From CAYONP01 sp964405335 (lineage in GTDB: Bacteria > Armatimonadota > UBA10988), in contig CAYONP010000115.1 of assembly GCA_964405335.1 (NCBI GenBank), positions 1 to 16,222 of the forward strand: a stretch of DNA of 16,222 bases, given 5' to 3'. The notes under the pieces were generated by a model. That model made no database searches and was not told where the DNA came from. It worked only from the letters and a program-made list of their open reading frames with translations. The number at the start of each line of letters is the position of its first letter. Within the stretch, counting starts at the first letter, position 1. Position numbers and translations under genes: made by a program. Shown piece by piece: positions 13,181 to 16,222 of this stretch.

Positions 13181-14317
13181 GTGCCACAGCGGGTCCGCGT
13201 CGGGGTCATCTTCGGGGGGCAGTCGGGCGAGCACGAAGTCTCGCTCGCCAGCGCCTACAGCGTCATGCGCGCGCTCGACCCCGAGCGCTACGAAGTCGTC
13301 CCCATCGGCATCGCCAAGGACGGCCGCTGGCTCGCCGGCGGCAGCGCCTGGAGCCGGCTGCGAGCCGCCGCCACCACCGCCCTCGGGCCCGGCGAAGAGG
13401 CCGGCGCGCTGCCGCACCATTCTCTGCTCGAAACCACCCGCGGTACCGCGCCGGTCGCCTCGCCCGACGGCCTGTGCGAACTCGAACCGGCGGCCGAACT
13501 GCGCGCCGTCGACGTGGTCTTTCCCGTGCTGCACGGCCCGCTCGGCGAGGACGGCACCGTCCAAGGCCTGCTCGAACTCGCCGGCGTGCCCTATGTCGGC
13601 GCCGGGGTCGCCGCCAGCGCGCTGTGCATGGATAAGGTCCTGTGCAAACGCGTGTTGGCATCGGTCGGAATCCCACAGGGCGCGTTCATCCAGGTCCTGC
13701 GCGCCGACTGGCAGCGGCAGCGCGACCGTGAGACGGCCCGCGTCGCGGCGCTCGGCTACCCCTGCTTCGTCAAGCCGGCCAACCTCGGTTCGAGCGTCGG
13801 CATCAGCAAGGTCCACGCGCCCGATGAACTCGATACGGCGATGTCGCTGGCCGCCTCGTACGACCGCAAGGTGATTGTCGAGGCCTCGATCGAGGCGGCG
13901 AAGGAGATCGAAGTCAGCGTCCTGGGCAACGATACGCCCGTCGCCTCGGTGCCGGGTGAAGTCATCCCGTGCAACGAGTTCTACGACTATAACGCCAAGT
14001 ACGTTGACGGCGAGTCGAAACTGATCATCCCCGCCGAGCTGCCCGCGGCGGTGGCCGACGAGGTCCGGCGGCTGGCCGTGCAGGCGTTCATCGCCGTCGA
14101 CGGCGCCGGCCTGGCCCGGGTCGACTTCCTTATCCAGCCCGAGGGTTGGCGAATCTACCTCAACGAGATCAACACCCTGCCCGGCTTTACGCCCATCAGC
14201 ATGTACCCCAAGCTCTGGGAGGCCACCGGCCTCGGCTATCGCGAGCTGCTGAGCCAACTGATCGACCTGGCGCTCGAGCGCCACCGCGAGCAGCGCCACC
14301 CACGCACCAGCGCATAG
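13181..14317 (+). CDS. ddl: D-alanine-D-alanine ligase
   Basis: An ATP-grasp ligase that joins two D-alanines for the peptidoglycan stem peptide, in the cytoplasm. The 378 residues fit the longer DdlA-type proteins. Motifs are FGGQSGEHEVS (11-21), FPVLHGPLGEDGTVQG (114-129), CMDK (149-152), VKPANLGSSVGISK (197-210), KEIEVSVLG (241-249), EFYDYNAKY (266-274) and ARVDF...YLNEINTLPGFT (312-337). The tyrosine-containing omega-loop EFYDYNAKY is that of D-Ala-D-Ala enzymes, not the D-Ala-D-Lac VanA type. GTG 13181 is chosen because GGAG lies 6 nt upstream, leaving RVRVGVIFGG at the N-terminus. An upstream in-frame start would translate the hairpin. It is not in a division/cell-wall cluster here. An RHS fragment begins about 22 bp after its stop. 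Confidence 0.96.
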   Translation: MPQRVRVGVIFGGQSGEHEVSLASAYSVMRALDPERYEVVPIGIAKDGRWLAGGSAWSRLRAAATTALGPGEEAGALPHHSLLETTRGTAPVASPDGLCELEPAAELRAVDVVFPVLHGPLGEDGTVQGLLELAGVPYVGAGVAASALCMDKVLCKRVLASVGIPQGAFIQVLRADWQRQRDRETARVAALGYPCFVKPANLGSSVGISKVHAPDELDTAMSLAASYDRKVIVEASIEAAKEIEVSVLGNDTPVASVPGEVIPCNEFYDYNAKYVDGESKLIIPAELPAAVADEVRRLAVQAFIAVDGAGLARVDFLIQPEGWRIYLNEINTLPGFTPISMYPKLWEATGLGYRELLSQLIDLALERHREQRHPRTSA

Positions 14318-14340
14318 CCGCGCCTCTGCGGTCGGTGGCA

Positions 14341-14407
14341 GCCGCCAGCTCATCGGCGAGGTGCGGGCGGGAACCGGCGCCTATGCCTGTACGTTCACGT
14401 ACGATGG
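14341..14407 (+). repeat. RHS direct repeat, copy A
   Basis: These 67 bases match 16156-16222 at 64 positions, and the last 41 are identical. They encode RQLIGEVRAGTGAYACTFTYDG. Similarity to copy B begins at about 14340, soon after the ddl stop, marking a recombination junction. Confidence 0.9.
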
Positions 14408-15581
14408 GCCCGGGAACCGGCTGACCCAGATGCAAGCCGACGGTACGTTGACGACCTACACCTACAACCCCGCCAGCGAGCTGCTGACCTCGCAGGTGGG
14501 CGAGGCGGTGACGACGTTCAGTTACGATCCCGTGGGCAATACGGTCGGAGAGCAGAGCGCGGCGGGGGAGATCGACTTCACTTGGGATGGCGAGAATCGC
14601 CTGGTCGAGGTCGACGACGGCGAGACGGTCGAGACCAGCGCCTATGATGCGACGGGCCTGCGCCGCCAGAAGACCGCCGGCGGGGAGACGACGAACTTCG
14701 TCTGGGACCGGGTCAACCTGCTGGCCGAGCTGGACGACACGCTGGCCAGACTCGCGCAATACACAGACTACCCCGGCGTATGGGGCGGTCTGTCGAGCCA
14801 ACGCCGGAACTCCACCTCCAGTTACTACGCCTTCGACCTGAGCGCCAACACGCGGGCATTGTTCAACGGTGGGGGGATTACCGATCGGTATCTGTATGAG
14901 GCGTTTGGGGTGGAGCAGATCGTCACGGGTTCGACGGTGAATCCGTTGCGGTTTGGGGGGCAGGTGGGGTATTTCCGCGACCTCGCCGAGAGGCTGTATG
15001 TGCGGGCGCGACACTATCAACCGGGGGTGGGGAGGTGGATGTCGAGGGATCCGGCGGGCGAGTTGCCCGGCTCGCCGTGCATCTTTTCGGGCAATAGTCC
15101 CGTCCGGCGGGTGGACCCTTCGGGTGAGCAGTGGCAGCTAGTGCTATTGTTGCTAGCGCTGATAGCGCTAGGCGGCTACTGCATTTGGCGCGTTCTTAGC
15201 TGCGCACGATACGGCGCTCGGCAGGAAGAGAAGTGGAAAGCGCGAGTGAAAGAGCTGTGGCCGGAGGCGCCAGACAAAAGTGATGGCGCAAACGCGTTCC
15301 GACACTGCTACGGTACCTGCATCAGCATCACCGGCGAGCCGTGGGCAGGCTGTTGGGAGCTGGGCATGGAGAGGCACGAGAAAGGCACGCCTCACAACGC
15401 GGACTACTACGCGGATGTGCACAACAACGGCGTTGGGTTGGCGCTCGGGCGAGCATTGAAGAGCGACCCGGCTGAGTGTGAGAGGCACTGCCTTGAGAAG
15501 CTCCGCAACGGCGAACTCGACTGCCGGGGACGCCCGTGCGAGCAGGACGACATGCCGAAGGTGGCTGCGGAAGAGCAATGA
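14361..15581 (+). CDS. 5'-truncated RHS/YD-repeat protein with variable C-terminal putative toxin domain
   Basis: At least 406 residues. YD-repeats (residues 1-190, such as TFTYDGPGNRLTQ, FSYDPVGN, FTWDGENRL and AYDATGLR) lead into the RHS core: NPLRFGGQVGYFRDLAERLYVRARHYQPGVGRW and a terminal VRRVDPSG (249-255). From 256 on the sequence changes character: a hydrophobic segment (259-277), many cysteines, and a domain containing GANAFRHCY (309-317) and DVHNNGVGLALG (352-363). From memory this recalls a polymorphic-toxin C-terminal domain (DUF6973-like), unproven. DNA composition drops in G+C from about 15126. The GTG 14361 is only the first in-frame start. Homology starts earlier, at 14340, and no N-terminal shell is present, so this is a displaced tip cassette. 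Its stop overlaps the next gene by 4 nt. Confidence 0.8.
   Translation: MRAGTGAYACTFTYDGPGNRLTQMQADGTLTTYTYNPASELLTSQVGEAVTTFSYDPVGNTVGEQSAAGEIDFTWDGENRLVEVDDGETVETSAYDATGLRRQKTAGGETTNFVWDRVNLLAELDDTLARLAQYTDYPGVWGGLSSQRRNSTSSYYAFDLSANTRALFNGGGITDRYLYEAFGVEQIVTGSTVNPLRFGGQVGYFRDLAERLYVRARHYQPGVGRWMSRDPAGELPGSPCIFSGNSPVRRVDPSGEQWQLVLLLLALIALGGYCIWRVLSCARYGARQEEKWKARVKELWPEAPDKSDGANAFRHCYGTCISITGEPWAGCWELGMERHEKGTPHNADYYADVHNNGVGLALGRALKSDPAECERHCLEKLRNGELDCRGRPCEQDDMPKVAAEEQ
15153..15171. repeat. perfect 8-bp inverted repeat near the RHS core/tip junction
   Basis: CTAGCGCT (15153-15160), loop GAT, AGCGCTAG (15164-15171). It lies about 27 bp after the end of the conserved RHS core, inside the hydrophobic segment LALIALG. 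It may be only a codon-repetition effect. Confidence 0.4.
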
Positions 15582-16048
15582 GCAGAGCAGCACCTGGCGC
15601 CAACATGGAAACTCCACCAGACGACCGGTCTGCCGCACAAGCCCGACGGACGGGCGTCGGGGCCTGGGCCCTCATCTGCCTCGTAATCGGCATCGCCTGC
15701 TTCGCATTGGCTGAAAGCTTGTACTTCGCGCTGTGGGATACTACTGAGCTATGTGCTGTACTCACTATAGCTCAGAGCTTTGATGTTGATCTACTACACG
15801 TTTCCGATGCCATAATGGTGATTGGAGTGCTGTTGTCGGTTTCTTCAGTGGCTGCTATCGTGTCAGACCTTCTACGCTCATGCTCAACCCGGAAGCGCGC
15901 TGGCCGTCGCCATCCGCCCGTTCGGCGAGGCGACCACCTGGAGCTGGGACGCCCTCGGCCGCGAGGCGCGGCAGAGCCTGGCCAACGGCGTGACGGTGAG
16001 CCGGACCTACGACCCCGCCGGCCGCGCGGCGAGCCGGGTCTACCATGA
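15578..16048 (+). CDS. candidate immunity protein, two TM segments, with chimeric C-terminus
   Basis: 156 residues. It starts within ATGA (15578-15581), overlapping the stop of the putative toxin by 4 nt, the usual layout for toxin-immunity pairs. Two hydrophobic segments are visible: about 27-51 (VGAWALICLVIGIACF) and 75-99 (VSDAIMVIGVLLSV). The region 15700-15890 is clearly less G+C-rich than the rest of the window. From about residue 104 (15887) the frame enters RHS-coding DNA out of frame, so the last 50 or so residues (Arg/Pro/Gly-rich) are probably not native. The original 3' end appears to have been cut by recombination. No known family is recognised. The immunity role rests on position alone. 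Confidence 0.6.
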   Translation: MSRAAPGANMETPPDDRSAAQARRTGVGAWALICLVIGIACFALAESLYFALWDTTELCAVLTIAQSFDVDLLHVSDAIMVIGVLLSVSSVAAIVSDLLRSCSTRKRAGRRHPPVRRGDHLELGRPRPRGAAEPGQRRDGEPDLRPRRPRGEPGLP

Positions 16049-16222
16049 CCCGGAGGGGGTCGAGCTGGCCATGTACACCGCCAGCTATGACCCGGTGGGC
16101 AACCGCGTCGGCGTCGAGGAGCTGGACGGCGGCTTCGCCTATGCCTACGACCCGAGCCGGCAGCTCGTCGGCGAGGTGCGCGCGGGAACCGGCGCCTATG
16201 CCTGTACGTTCACGTACGATGG
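15888..16222 (+). pseudogene. second 5'-truncated RHS/YD-repeat module, runs off window end
   Basis: In the frame beginning at 15888, YD-repeat coding starts abruptly with GSALAVAIRPFGEATTWSWD and continues through RTYDPAGRAASRVY, ASYDPVGNRVG and YAYDPSRQLVGEVRAG to the window edge. There is no start codon or ribosome site. The module begins inside the preceding immunity-like gene in a different frame. Its last 67 bases repeat the beginning of the first RHS module. It presumably continues to another core and tip outside the window. It is either a silent cassette or a pseudogene. Confidence 0.75.
16156..16222 (+). repeat. RHS direct repeat, copy B (truncated by window end)
   Basis: Matches 14341-14407 at 64 of 67 positions. 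The period between copies is 1815 bp. The repeat may extend beyond the window. Confidence 0.9.

Noticed and set aside
13001..14353. Minus-strand open frame opposite ddl
   Set aside because: Ddl on the plus strand has every catalytic motif. The antisense product is low-complexity Asp/Arg/Gly-rich.
15168..15765. Minus-strand open frames opposite the RHS tip and immunity-like gene
   Set aside because: No ribosome sites or coherent domains. The plus-strand 4-nt overlap and hydrophobic pattern are far more gene-like.

Overview
The window is very G+C-rich, tightly packed bacterial DNA. Seven genes lie on the minus strand between about 1.6 and 10.25 kb, flanked by plus-strand genes. S-layer homology (SLH) proteins, a TIGR03790-family protein, propeller proteins, dispersed GC-rich intergenic repeats and an RHS locus suggest an uncultured environmental lineage. 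Armatimonadota or Planctomycetota-like bacteria would fit, but this is inference: there is no rRNA or other phylogenetic anchor here.

Left end (1-1607): sucC (succinyl-CoA synthetase beta subunit) has its own extended -10 promoter. It sits behind a mosaic of dispersed repeats that includes a strong G-quadruplex motif, and it is followed by four copies of a GC-rich hairpin repeat rather than by sucD.

Minus-strand block (10248 down to 1608): in transcription order, a sialidase-like propeller protein, a large all-helical protein of unknown function, a 90-residue unknown, a GNAT acetyltransferase with an SCP2-like tail, a secreted single-SLH protein with a collagen-like stretch and coiled coil, a secreted triple-SLH protein, and a secreted Reg_prop-type beta-propeller protein. 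The first four are so close that they are probably one operon. The last three look like a cell-envelope set. A 13-bp GC-rich hairpin appears to bury the ribosome binding site of the final gene.

Plus-strand block (10394-14317): a secreted TIGR03790-family protein, a radical SAM enzyme whose SPASM-like C-terminus has lost its cluster cysteines, and D-alanine-D-alanine ligase (ddl). Between the last two lies a compact regulatory region: a promoter with two identical 10-bp palindromic sites 22 bp apart, then a 54-nt hairpin with a T-rich tail, then a separate extended -10 promoter for ddl. This could be a small RNA gene, or a terminator plus an unrelated promoter-like sequence.

Right end (14338-16222): immediately after ddl comes a 5'-truncated RHS/YD-repeat module with a complete RHS core and a variable C-terminal domain of different composition (putative toxin). 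It overlaps by 4 nt a two-TM candidate immunity gene. That gene runs abruptly into a second 5'-truncated RHS module, whose last 67 bases match the start of the first module at 64 of 67 positions. This looks like an array of displaced RHS tip cassettes and is the most interesting locus in the window.
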